Origin: Cyclobacteriaceae bacterium
GTDB taxonomy: Bacteria > Bacteroidota > Bacteroidia > Cytophagales > Cyclobacteriaceae
Reading direction: 5' to 3'
DNA: 64,000 nucleotides
Assembly: GCA_013141055.1 (NCBI GenBank)
Contig: JABFRS010000001.1
Coordinates: forward strand, 2,102,566-2,166,565
Part shown: positions 55,293-63,324 of the stretch, one piece after another
How positions within the stretch are numbered: position 1 is the stretch's first letter
Layout of the letters: each line of letters begins with the position of its first letter
The notes under the pieces: generated by a model
Database searches by the model: none
What the model saw: only the letters and a program-made list of their open reading frames with translations
What the model was told of the DNA's origin: nothing
Translations under genes and position numbers: made by a program

Positions 55293-55553
55293 ATGATTGA
55301 AAATTTCAAAGGAATCGAATTCGTTCGAATCTCATCCTTACCGGAAGAACAGCGCCAACAAATCTGGCAATCTTTTCAAAGAGATAAAATTATAAGAATT
55401 GTTAAAGATCAGGCTCTTTTGAATGACTGCATTTTACATAAAGATTACCTATCGTGGATGAGTCAACAGGAGAAGCAGGTACTAAAGCCTGTTGTTGAAC
55501 GCCGTCGTCGTCCATCCGTTCAAAACGTTTTTTCCAAGCTCGCCTTTAAGTAA
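55293..55553 (+). CDS. Hypothetical small protein
   Basis: 86 residues from ATG at 55293; the in-frame TTG at 55278 adds only five residues. It contains no signal peptide or membrane segment and is basic near its C-terminus (VERRRRPSVQNVF). It is not recognised as a known family. The helix-rich composition (EEQRQQIWQSFQRDKI, YLSWMSQQEKQVL) suggests a small helical protein. Its stop directly abuts the convergent VOC gene. It is less certain than its neighbours to be a real gene. Confidence 0.5.
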   Translation: MIENFKGIEFVRISSLPEEQRQQIWQSFQRDKIIRIVKDQALLNDCILHKDYLSWMSQQEKQVLKPVVERRRRPSVQNVFSKLAFK

Positions 55554-55946
55554 TCATTTTTCCCAGATCCCTTTTGGAACAATCTCCAGAACGTTTCCTT
55601 CAGGGTCATTAAAGTAAAATGATTCCTTTCCGCTTTGCCAAAGCAACGTATCAATAATTTTAATTCCCTTTGAGATTATTTCCGCTTTATGACTTTCGTA
55701 TTCATTAGCTGAAACTTCGAAAGCAAAATGATAAGGTCCCTCTGAATAATGTGCTGGCGGGCTCTTCTTCAATCTTGAATCCGCGGGATTAAAACATAAT
55801 AAAACAGATGCTCCCGCTCTGAAGAATATGTGTTTTCCCTTCACATAACTGATTAGCGGGAACCCAAGAATTTCATGGTAGAACCGGTGAGCTTTTTCCA
55901 GGTCTTTGAAATAAAGACTAGTTTCCTTTATTTGAGTGATGTTCAC
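55554..55946 (-). CDS. VOC family protein (glyoxalase/bleomycin-resistance-like)
   Basis: 130 residues with two beta-alpha-beta-beta-beta modules. The N-terminal KETSLYFKDLEKAHRFYHEILGFPLI opening and the SKGIKIIDTLLW and YFNDPEGNVLEIVPKG end are standard VOC signatures, with the last Glu as the probable metal ligand. The reaction (isomerase, dioxygenase or antibiotic binding) cannot be assigned. It is monocistronic. Confidence 0.88.
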   Translation of the reverse strand: MNITQIKETSLYFKDLEKAHRFYHEILGFPLISYVKGKHIFFRAGASVLLCFNPADSRLKKSPPAHYSEGPYHFAFEVSANEYESHKAEIISKGIKIIDTLLWQSGKESFYFNDPEGNVLEIVPKGIWEK

Positions 55947-56402
55947 TTTTTCCTTTTTTTTTCAAACAATTTAATGGATCGGCTAATCAAACCACCTTTA
56001 CTAATTCCCTAATTACTAGCGGGTTGGAAAGTTGGTTGTTTTACACATTCTATAATTTCATTTCCGTTGCCAAATTACTGACAGATCGACTCCCCCAACC
56101 AGATGTAGATAATTGATTCTTAACACATTATAAATCGGGAGTCCTCAGAGGGGTACCAGAGATATCCACAAAGAACCGATTGATAAAAGTGGTCGTAATG
56201 CATTGTAATTCAGATGATTAACTGGTAACGGTCTCTTAATGTGGATAAAAACCCGATTTTGTGGAATACTTTTCCGGCTATTTTTCTCACTTTATAAGTG
56301 CCTGAATTTTAGCACTTTTGTCTTTTGATTTAACATATGGAAAACATTCCCGCTTGTCTCAAATTTTCTAACTCTTCAAGGGGAATTGCGTTTCGTTTCA
56401 CC
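55947..56402. other. 456-bp intergenic region with DnaA-box-like sites
   Basis: No gene is supported, and it is AT-rich. TGTGGATAA at 56240-56248 is a perfect DnaA box on the minus strand (TTATCCACA). TTTTACACA at 56039-56047 and ATATCCACA at 56162-56170 differ by one base each. GACTCCC at 56088-56094 and GGGAGTC near 56138 form a 7-bp inverted repeat around an AT-rich stretch. CACTT/AAGTGC/GCACTT half-sites at 56288-56317 lie in the promoter region of the TlpA-like gene. An origin is possible but unproven. Confidence 0.35.
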
Positions 56403-56876
56403 ATGCGCGCCATCATTATTTTGAGCTTTCTGGGGCTGAGTCATTTTGGGTATTCCCAAAGCAGCGAATTGGTGAAACTTGATAAACTTCAACAGATCAT
56501 CCAGGCCGAAAAAGAGCAAATTCAGGTAGTCAATTTCTGGGCGACCTGGTGTGGCCCGTGTCTTAAGGAATTACCCTTATTTGAAAAGCTAAATGGCGAA
56601 CGCAAGGATGTTCATGTTAGGTTGGTGAGCATGGATATGGACCTCGATCCGGATCCGGAAAAAGTAAGAAGATTTGTAGCGAGGAAGAAGTTGCTTTCAG
56701 AGGTGCTCATCCTGAATGAAACAAATCCTAATCTATGGATTGAAAAGGTTGATAAAAGCTGGTCAGGTGCATTGCCTGCCACGCTGGTTGTTAATAATAA
56801 AACCGGTAAGCGTAAATTTGTGGAAAGGGAACTGCACGCCGGCGATCTAGAAAAGCTAATTGCAGAAGTTCAATAA
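56403..56876 (+). CDS. TlpA-like thioredoxin-fold protein, exported
   Basis: 157 residues from ATG at 56403, where the signal peptide MRAIIILSFLGLSHFGYSQ begins; the upstream in-frame ATG at 56337 would bury it. The active site VNFWATWCGPCLKELP has Cys50 and Cys53 (WCGPC), and ALPATLVVN supplies the cis-Pro. It is a periplasmic thiol-disulfide reductase, for example for cytochrome c assembly. It is followed 24 bp later by a second thioredoxin-fold gene, likely the same operon. Confidence 0.87.
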   Translation: MRAIIILSFLGLSHFGYSQSSELVKLDKLQQIIQAEKEQIQVVNFWATWCGPCLKELPLFEKLNGERKDVHVRLVSMDMDLDPDPEKVRRFVARKKLLSEVLILNETNPNLWIEKVDKSWSGALPATLVVNNKTGKRKFVERELHAGDLEKLIAEVQ

Positions 56877-56900
56877 ATTTTAAACCTAATTTTAAAACGT

Positions 56901-57509
56901 ATGAAGTTGTTATCGATTTGTCTTATTGCGGTTTTTGCTCTTGTAGCGGGTGCTCCCATTAAAAATGGTTATGAAGTCGGTGATACGGCTGCCGACTTTT
57001 CATTAAAAAACGTTGACGGCAAAATGATTTCGTTGTCAGGCATGAAAGAAGCAAAGGGATTCATTGTGATCTTTGATTGCAATACCTGTCCTTATTCAAA
57101 AGCTTACAATGAAAGAATCATTGCTTTGCACACAAAGTATTCTGCGCTGGGCTATCCGGTTATTGCTATCAATCCAAATGATCCAACAGCAAGCAGCGGT
57201 GATTCATTTGATGCGATGGTAACTTACGCAAAGAAGAAAGGTTATACTTTCCCATATCTCGTTGATGAGAATCAGACTGTAGCGAAAGCGTTTGGTGCAA
57301 CCAACACTCCTCACGTGTTTATATTGAATCGCGCCGGAAACGATCTCAAGGTTGCATACATCGGCACCATCGATGACAATGCACGCAATGCATCATCAGT
57401 AAGCAAAAAATATGTTGAAGAAGCCGTGGATGCTTTGGTAGCAGGAAAGACAGTCTCCAATACAAAGACAAAAGCTATCGGTTGTGGAATTAAATGGAAG
57501 GACGCATAG
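56901..57509 (+). CDS. Thioredoxin/peroxiredoxin-like protein, exported
   Basis: 202 residues with a signal peptide (MKLLSICLIAVFALVAG). The AhpC/TSA-like fold opens with VGDTAADFSLKNVDG. The redox motif is FDCNTCPYSKAYNERI (Cys60, Cys63: C-x-x-C). NTPHVFILNRAG supplies the Pro loop. This is the group often annotated as thioredoxin family protein or thiol-disulfide isomerase of the redoxin clan. It pairs with the TlpA-like gene. A hairpin overlaps its stop codon. Confidence 0.85.
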   Translation: MKLLSICLIAVFALVAGAPIKNGYEVGDTAADFSLKNVDGKMISLSGMKEAKGFIVIFDCNTCPYSKAYNERIIALHTKYSALGYPVIAINPNDPTASSGDSFDAMVTYAKKKGYTFPYLVDENQTVAKAFGATNTPHVFILNRAGNDLKVAYIGTIDDNARNASSVSKKYVEEAVDALVAGKTVSNTKTKAIGCGIKWKDA

Positions 57510-57516
57510 TCCTTCC
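57496..57516 (+). terminator. Hairpin overlapping the stop codon
   Basis: GGAAGGAC (57496-57503) and GTCCTTCC (57509-57516) pair perfectly over 8 bp around gcata and span the TAG stop at 57507-57509. It is followed by TCTTTCTC, a weak T-tract, so termination is likely but not certain. Confidence 0.5.
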
Positions 57517-57526
57517 TCTTTCTCTA

Positions 57527-59044
57527 TCAGGAGTTGAGGTTTGAAAGGATATCATCCACAAACTCCCTTGAATTGCTAAGACGCGGAACTTTATTCTGAG
57601 CTCCCAGTTTGCCGCGTTTCTTCATCCAGTTATAAAATGTTCCATCTGGTACGCTGTGAATCGTAGGCGCTATCAAAGCCAGATCGTGTGATCGTTTGGC
57701 ATCATAGTCAGAATTGATCTTTCTGAGTGTTTCATCCAGAATCTTCCCAAATTCCTCCATGCTGCGGGGAGCCGTGTGAAATTCAATGATCCATTCATGG
57801 CCTCCTCGCTTATTCTTCTCCAGATAAATCGGAGCGGCGGTAAAGTTGTTGATGACTCCTCCTGTCAATTCACAGGCGCGGGTGATTGCAGTTTCTGCAT
57901 TCTCAATGATTACCTCTTCGCCAAAAGCATTAATGAAGTGCTTTGTTCGTCCCGATATCTTAATGCGATACGGTGTCTTGCTTGTAAATTTAACAGTGTC
58001 TCCAATGTTGTACCGCCACAATCCCGAGTTGGTTGTAATAACCATGGCGTAATTCTTTCCAAGCTCAACATCGCTTAGTGGAATTGCTGTCGGACTTTCA
58101 TCTTCGGATTCTTCTGTAGGAATGAATTCATAAAAAATTCCGTAGTCCAGCATGAGCAACATCTCTTCTGAATTACTGACATCCTGAATTCCAAAGAAGC
58201 CTTCACTTGCTGTATAGGTTTCCCAATAGTTCATATTGGGTCCTGGTATGAGTGACTTGAATAAATTTCTATAAGGACTAAATGAAACTGCTCCGTGAAA
58301 AAAAACTTCCAGGTTTGGCCATATTTCCTGAATAGGCTTCTTCTGTATTTCCATGATCCTTTGCAACAACAACACCGTCCATGTCGGAACACCTGCAATG
58401 TGAGTGACATCCACTGAAGCCGTTTCACGTGCAAGTTTTTCTATCTTCTCTTCCCAGTTGCTCATCAATGCAACTTCAAGACTCGGTGTACGAATAAGTT
58501 GTGCCCATATCGGAAGGTTCTGCATGATGACGGCCGATACATCTCCATAATACGATGTTGCACTTGGATCAAGATCATTCAACTGATGACTTCCTCCTAT
58601 TCCCAAACCACGACCTGAGAATATTTTTGTCTCAGGATAATTGTTGACATAGATGCAGTATAAATCCTTACCTCCTTTGAAATGACATTCCTCCAGTGAC
58701 TCTGTTGAGATCGGTATGAATTTGCTTCTCGCGTTGGTCGTACCAGAAGATTTTGAAAACCATTTGATCTCTGAAGGCCATAGAACATTCTGCTCCCCCT
58801 TCATCATCCTTTCTATGTATGGAAACATTCTCTCATAAGAATGCACAGGCACCTGGCGGGTGAAATCATCATAATTAACTATCTCATCAAATCCATATTT
58901 CCTCCCGAATTCAGTCGGCCTGGCAGTCATCAAAAGTCTGGTGAGGACTTCATCCTGAACGTCATGAGGATATTTCATGAAAAGCTCCATCTGGTGGATG
59001 CGCTTTTTCATGACCCAGGTGAGGATTGAGTTAATTAATTGCAT
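57527..59044 (-). CDS. GH3 family acyl-adenylate-type protein
   Basis: 505 residues of the GH3 (auxin-responsive) family, which in plants conjugates amino acids to acyl acids through an adenylate; bacterial members are common in this phylum without known substrates. The motifs are KSSGTTNARSKFIPIS (ATP loop, about 92-107), YTASEGFFGIQD (about 270-281) and YNIGDTVKFTSKTPYRIKISGRTKHFINAFGEEV. The protein is cytoplasmic, monocistronic and convergent with the thioredoxin gene. The substrate is unknown. Confidence 0.9.
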   Translation of the reverse strand: MQLINSILTWVMKKRIHQMELFMKYPHDVQDEVLTRLLMTARPTEFGRKYGFDEIVNYDDFTRQVPVHSYERMFPYIERMMKGEQNVLWPSEIKWFSKSSGTTNARSKFIPISTESLEECHFKGGKDLYCIYVNNYPETKIFSGRGLGIGGSHQLNDLDPSATSYYGDVSAVIMQNLPIWAQLIRTPSLEVALMSNWEEKIEKLARETASVDVTHIAGVPTWTVLLLQRIMEIQKKPIQEIWPNLEVFFHGAVSFSPYRNLFKSLIPGPNMNYWETYTASEGFFGIQDVSNSEEMLLMLDYGIFYEFIPTEESEDESPTAIPLSDVELGKNYAMVITTNSGLWRYNIGDTVKFTSKTPYRIKISGRTKHFINAFGEEVIIENAETAITRACELTGGVINNFTAAPIYLEKNKRGGHEWIIEFHTAPRSMEEFGKILDETLRKINSDYDAKRSHDLALIAPTIHSVPDGTFYNWMKKRGKLGAQNKVPRLSNSREFVDDILSNLNS

Positions 59045-59132
59045 GTATGAACCGGCAAAAGTAAACCGTGTGAGCCTCCCCGCAAAACAGGGAATTCCAT
59101 GAATAAAAATCGGTCGACACTCCTGCAGATTT

Positions 59133-59159
59133 AAAAGTCTACAGGATTAATAGACTTTT
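59133..59159. promoter_or_regulatory. Inverted repeat ahead of the YeeE/YedE genes
   Basis: AAAAGTCTA (59133-59141) and TAGACTTTT (59151-59159) form a perfect 9-bp inverted repeat with a 9-nt spacer, 12 bp before the ATG at 59172. The right arm runs into a TTTTG, similar to the end of a -7 element, so a repressor bound here would block transcription. Operator function is inferred. Confidence 0.45.
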
Positions 59160-59171
59160 GTATTTTTAGCC

Positions 59172-59732
59172 ATGAATATTCTTTACGCTCCCTGGCCCTG
59201 GTATGTCTCCGGGCCAATCATTGGATTAACAGTACCATTGCTTCTGCTGCTTGGCAATAAAAGTCTTGGGATCTCATCAACACTCAGACAAATCTGTGCG
59301 ATCTGCGCACCTGGCAACATCTCACTCTTTCATTACAACTGGAAGAAAGATATCTGGAACTTATACTTCATCATTGGAATATTCATTGGTGGATTGATCG
59401 GTGGAATTCTTCTCGCAAATCCCGATCCTGAACGTATCTCATCCTCTACCCTCAACTTCCTCTCTGCTTTTCAGTTAAATGATCCAAAAGGTTTAATGCC
59501 TGTAGAACTATTTAACTGGAGTTCGCTCTTAACAATCAAGGGGTTCTTACTAATGGTGGTTGGTGGCTTTCTGGTTGGTTTCGGAACACGCTATGCAGGG
59601 GGATGTACATCTGGTCATGGTATTCTTGGATTATCCGCTTTGCAGTGGCCATCACTGGTGGCAATCGTTAGCTTCTTCGTTGGAGGTATTCTTTTCAGTC
59701 ATTTTGTTCTACCATTCATTCTCTCATTGTGA
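59172..59732 (+). CDS. YeeE/YedE family protein, first half of split transporter
   Basis: 186 residues with about four membrane helices. The hallmark loop is [23 protein letters not shown] with a conserved Cys ([10 protein letters not shown]). Full-length YeeE/TsuA takes up thiosulfate through such Cys sites. Here the protein is half-size and is followed at once by its partner half, with a 4-bp overlap (GTGA). A rhodanese gene converges downstream, which supports a role in sulfane-sulfur or thiosulfate uptake. Confidence 0.9.
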   Translation: MNILYAPWPWYVSGPIIGLTVPLLLLLGNKSLGISSTLRQICAICAPGNISLFHYNWKKDIWNLYFIIGIFIGGLIGGILLANPDPERISSSTLNFLSAFQLNDPKGLMPVELFNWSSLLTIKGFLLMVVGGFLVGFGTRYAGGCTSGHGILGLSALQWPSLVAIVSFFVGGILFSHFVLPFILSL

Positions 59733-60139
59733 AAAATATTAAATACCTGATTGTCGGAGTTGTTTTCGGATTGGCACTTACAAAAGGAGAAGCCATATCA
59801 TGGTATCGCATTCAGGAAATGTTCCGATTCGAGAGCTTTCACATGTTTGGAATTTTTATGACTGCTGTTCCAATCGGTGCTCTAAGTCTCTTTATTATTC
59901 GCAAAATGAAAATGAAAACGTTCGAAGGCGATCTCATCAAGATGCCAGAAAAGAAATACCATCATGGTATCATAATCGGAGGACTTATCTTTGGATGTGG
60001 ATGGGTACTGACAGGCGCATGTCCGGGTCCGTTGTATGCACAAATCGGTTCAGGATATTCTGTTACAGTTGTCACACTTTTGAGTGCGATTATCGGAACA
60101 TGGTCTTTCGGAAGATTTCAAAAATATCTTCCTGACTAA
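59729..60139 (+). CDS. YeeE/YedE family protein, second half of split transporter
   Basis: 136 residues from a GTG start overlapping the previous stop by 4 bp. About four membrane helices are present. The second Cys hallmark is FGCGWVLTGACPGPLYAQIGSG, where GACPGP is the conserved loop. Together with the first half it would form the complete transporter. Its stop is 3 bp from that of the rhodanese gene. Confidence 0.9.
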   Translation: MKNIKYLIVGVVFGLALTKGEAISWYRIQEMFRFESFHMFGIFMTAVPIGALSLFIIRKMKMKTFEGDLIKMPEKKYHHGIIIGGLIFGCGWVLTGACPGPLYAQIGSGYSVTVVTLLSAIIGTWSFGRFQKYLPD

Positions 60140-60142
60140 ATG

Positions 60143-60532
60143 TTAAGGTTGCTGCACAGGAAACTCTTTCGCTTTCCACGCATTCAATCCGCCCTCAAGT
60201 CCGGAGACGTGTCGAAAACCTTTCTCTTTCATGAGGTCAACTGCAGCACCACTTCTCTTGCCTCCTGCACAATAGACAAAGTATGTTTTTGAATGGTCCA
60301 GGCTGTCAAGGATCTTATCAAATCTTCCTGAACTGTAATCAATGTTGACAGATCCTTTAATTGATCCTTCACTAACTTCCTGTGGTGTACGGATGTCCAG
60401 CAAAATAATTTCCGGATCAGACATTAACTCTTCCTGAAATTTCTCAGCTGATAGGATTGAAGAGGATTCAGATGCTGGTGAACTGCATGAACAGATCAGA
60501 AGAACCAAAAGTATGACTGCAGAGTTTTTCAT
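60143..60532 (-). CDS. Rhodanese-like lipoprotein
   Basis: 129 residues. The lipoprotein signal is MKNSAVILLVLLICSC (Cys16). A single rhodanese domain (about 27-125) has the active-site loop YCAGGKRSG with Cys88 and the LLDIRTPQEVSEGSI opening. It transfers sulfane sulfur, probably in the periplasm, and sits tail to tail with the sulfur-transporter halves, which suggests a shared substrate. It diverges from the MATE gene. Confidence 0.9.
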   Translation of the reverse strand: MKNSAVILLVLLICSCSSPASESSSILSAEKFQEELMSDPEIILLDIRTPQEVSEGSIKGSVNIDYSSGRFDKILDSLDHSKTYFVYCAGGKRSGAAVDLMKEKGFRHVSGLEGGLNAWKAKEFPVQQP

Positions 60533-60640
60533 AGTTCAAACATTTAACACAAAAATAAAACATACTGTTCTTTCATTTTTTACTTCTGACACTCTTTAAT
60601 TTCTTTTCAACGATCTTCGCCCCGGTTTTAATAACCAGGC

Positions 60641-61990
60641 ATGTCTTCATCTCAGGATCTACGTCTTCAAACCTCTACCCGCCAGATTCTTGGTCTTGCT
60701 CTGCCGATATCATTGGCACTGGTGGTTCCGCAGATCAACTTTATTACCAATAATATATTCTTAAGTGGGTTGGGAGAATCTGAACTTGCCAGCGCGGGGA
60801 TCACAGGCGTTTATTATCTCATTTTTGCCGTCATCGCCAATGGGCTAAACAATGGTCTTCAGGCGCTCATTGCCAGAAGAGCCGGACAAAATCTACCAAG
60901 AGAGATTGGAAAGTTGTTCTACCACGGAGTGTGGGTATCGATCGCCTTCGCATTTGTTGGCATTATCATTACATATCTTTTTGCTCCTATGGTGTTGAGG
61001 GCAACCATTCATAATCCGCAGGTTGCTAATCAGGTCATTGATTTCATTCTCATTCGCATCTGGGGATTGCCTTTTCTCTACCTCTATGGAATGAGGAATG
61101 CTTTACTGGTGGGGACGAATCAGACCCGCTTACTGGTGTGGGGCACCATGGCCGAAGCATTCACAAACATTATTCTGGATTACAGTTTTATCTATGGTCA
61201 CTTTGGAATGCCGGCAATCGGATTCAATGGTGCAGCATATGCATCCATCATTGCTGAGGCTACTGGTTTGCTTGTCATCTATCTGGTTATCCATTATAAG
61301 AAAATTCACCAGCAGTTTGCCTTCTTTGTAGATATCAAAATAGACTGGCCGGCCTTCCGATTGATAATTGTTCAGTCCTCTCCTTTGATCGCACAATATG
61401 CTATCAGCATTATTACCTGGGAATATTTTTACATTCTCATTGAGCATCATGGCGAACGTTCGCTGGCAATCTCAAATACCATGCGTAACATCTTTGGTCT
61501 CGCAGGAATTTTCTCATGGTCATTTGCCGCCACAACGAGTACAATGGTAAGTAATATTATAGGGCAGGGCAGGGAGGAAGAAGTTTTACCTCTTATCAGA
61601 AAGATAATTAAGATCAGTGTGAGTTGTTCAGTAGTGATTGTGATTGCTCTCAATGCATTTCCAACTGCTTTCCTTTCATTTTACGGACAAGGGCCGGAAT
61701 TCATCTCGGAAGCAATTCCTGTTGTCAGGATTGTTTCTGTTGCATTGATAATGATGTCTTTTGGAGTTGTTTGGTTGAATGCGGTTACAGGCACAGGGAA
61801 TACACAAATCAATCTTCTCATTGAGCTGATCACTATTATTCTTTACTGTGTCTATGTTTATGTCACTCTGGAATATCTCAATCTTCCTATCACATGGGGA
61901 TGGGCAAGTGAATGGGTTTACTGGATGAGCATGTTCAGCATGGCGTTCTTTTATGTTCGTTCTGGTAAATGGAAGGGTAAGAAAATCTAA
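60641..61990 (+). CDS. MATE family efflux transporter
   Basis: 449 residues with twelve predicted membrane helices in two MATE bundles. The N-terminal ILGLALPISLALVVPQINFITNNIFLSGLG opening is followed by the polar helix motifs of the family. It exports cationic drugs or metabolites with Na+ or H+; the substrate is unknown. It is monocistronic, and its stop directly abuts that of the thioesterase gene. Confidence 0.92.
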   Translation: MSSSQDLRLQTSTRQILGLALPISLALVVPQINFITNNIFLSGLGESELASAGITGVYYLIFAVIANGLNNGLQALIARRAGQNLPREIGKLFYHGVWVSIAFAFVGIIITYLFAPMVLRATIHNPQVANQVIDFILIRIWGLPFLYLYGMRNALLVGTNQTRLLVWGTMAEAFTNIILDYSFIYGHFGMPAIGFNGAAYASIIAEATGLLVIYLVIHYKKIHQQFAFFVDIKIDWPAFRLIIVQSSPLIAQYAISIITWEYFYILIEHHGERSLAISNTMRNIFGLAGIFSWSFAATTSTMVSNIIGQGREEEVLPLIRKIIKISVSCSVVIVIALNAFPTAFLSFYGQGPEFISEAIPVVRIVSVALIMMSFGVVWLNAVTGTGNTQINLLIELITIILYCVYVYVTLEYLNLPITWGWASEWVYWMSMFSMAFFYVRSGKWKGKKI

Positions 61991-62449
61991 TTACTGCTTT
62001 CTTATTCCTTTCACTAAAACCCCGGTGGCATAGGAGCACACCTCACCTTTTTCATTCATAACTTTTACATGCCCAAAAACCCTGTTATTGATAACATGTG
62101 TTTCCTCTGCTTCCAGTCTTACGGCTAGGGCATTCAATGGCTTGATAAAATGAATTGACAGATGATGGGTGGCGGTGAGGCCTTCACCATAATATGGCAG
62201 CCCCAGCAAACCGATCGCTAAATCTATGAGCATTGAAATTATTCCACCATTTACGGCGTCTCCTCCTATTCCTCCACGATGAATATCTTCTACTTTCTTA
62301 ATCACAACAGCAGGATGCTTCAGATCAGATATATCAATTGATACTCCGATTGTTTTCAATTGGGCAGACTGATTAAAAACATCTTCCAGTTCCTTGATTT
62401 TTCCATCGTTGATCCAATGAAGAACCTGGTGAAGCTTTGAGAGATCCAT
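61991..62449 (-). CDS. Hotdog-fold thioesterase (PaaI-like)
   Basis: 152 residues. The signature HRGGIGGDAVNGGIISMLIDLAIGLLG (about 79-105) is the long helix and acidic Asp of PaaI-type acyl-CoA thioesterases. The strand patterns LTATHHLSIHFIKPLNAL and VFGHVKVMNEKGEVCSYATG complete the hotdog. It hydrolyses acyl- or phenylacetyl-CoA-type esters; the exact substrate is unknown. It is monocistronic. Confidence 0.88.
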   Translation of the reverse strand: MDLSKLHQVLHWINDGKIKELEDVFNQSAQLKTIGVSIDISDLKHPAVVIKKVEDIHRGGIGGDAVNGGIISMLIDLAIGLLGLPYYGEGLTATHHLSIHFIKPLNALAVRLEAEETHVINNRVFGHVKVMNEKGEVCSYATGVLVKGIRKQ

Positions 62450-62562
62450 GATGACACGTTTAAAATAGCCTGATAGAAAGTTACTTTTTTTAAACCAATA
62501 CCTGACCTGATTTCGTCTATACCCTCAAATAATCCATGATTATGGAAGTGGCTGGGTATTAT

Positions 62563-62570
62563 TAAATTTG
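62563..62570 (+). promoter_or_regulatory. Candidate -7 element for the TPM genes
   Basis: TAAATTTG matches TAnnTTTG and lies 61 bp before the ATG at 62631. A matching -33 TTG was not found. Confidence 0.3.
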
Positions 62571-62630
62571 TTGCCTCTTTGCAGCGATTCTGAAAAGACA
62601 CCCAACGGATCATCTTTTGAAATAAATATT

Positions 62631-63299
62631 ATGTCACTCAAAAACAGATTTACACCACAGGACCTTGATCGTATCAAGGCCGCTGTGAAGCAGGCGGAAG
62701 AAAAAATTTCCGGAGAGATCGTACCGGTTTTTGTTGAACGAAGTGGCTTTTATACCATCGCCAACTACCGTGGAGCCATGATTTTTTCTGCTGTATTCTT
62801 TCTTGCAATAATTGCTATCGACCGATACATTCCTGATCAATACGCCTCCACGTTTGCTGTTTATGATCCGCTTATGATTTTTCTGTCAGTAATCATTGCC
62901 GGATTAATCGGTGCTTTTGCAACCCACAACATAGGGCCCCTGAAACGCCTTATGCTAAATCAGACGCATATGGATCAGGCTACCCGCAAGCGTGCTGAAA
63001 ATGCTTTTCTTGAAGAAGAAGTTTTCAACACACGTCATCGTACTGGCATCATGATCTTCGTATCATTTTTCGAACATGAGGTGATGGTCATGGCTGACCG
63101 GGGTATTAGCAAAGTAGTAGATCAAAAGGAGTGGGATAAGATCGTAGGCAACATCATTGAAAAGATCCGAATGGGAAAAGTGGCGGAAGGAATTGAAGCA
63201 TCTATATTAAAATGCGGAGATCTGCTTCTTGAAAAAGGATTTGTCAAAACTCCGGATGACATAAATGAATTGCGGGATGATCTACGCATTGAAAATTAA
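62631..63299 (+). CDS. TPM-domain membrane protein
   Basis: 222 residues from ATG at 62631; the in-frame start at 62568 adds a non-conserved stretch. The TPM_phosphatase-like fold begins FTPQDLDRIKAAVKQAEEKISGEIVPVFVERSG. Two membrane helices (about 48-65 and 80-103) interrupt it. The second half (NTRHRTGIMIFVSFFEHEVMVMADRGI) carries the conserved Asp and Arg region. The role is uncertain; TPM proteins are linked to photosystem repair in plants and to envelope stress in bacteria. It is followed 25 bp later by a second TPM gene. Confidence 0.82.
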   Translation: MSLKNRFTPQDLDRIKAAVKQAEEKISGEIVPVFVERSGFYTIANYRGAMIFSAVFFLAIIAIDRYIPDQYASTFAVYDPLMIFLSVIIAGLIGAFATHNIGPLKRLMLNQTHMDQATRKRAENAFLEEEVFNTRHRTGIMIFVSFFEHEVMVMADRGISKVVDQKEWDKIVGNIIEKIRMGKVAEGIEASILKCGDLLLEKGFVKTPDDINELRDDLRIEN

Positions 63300-63324
63300 T
63301 ATCACACTCCTCACCTCAATTAAC

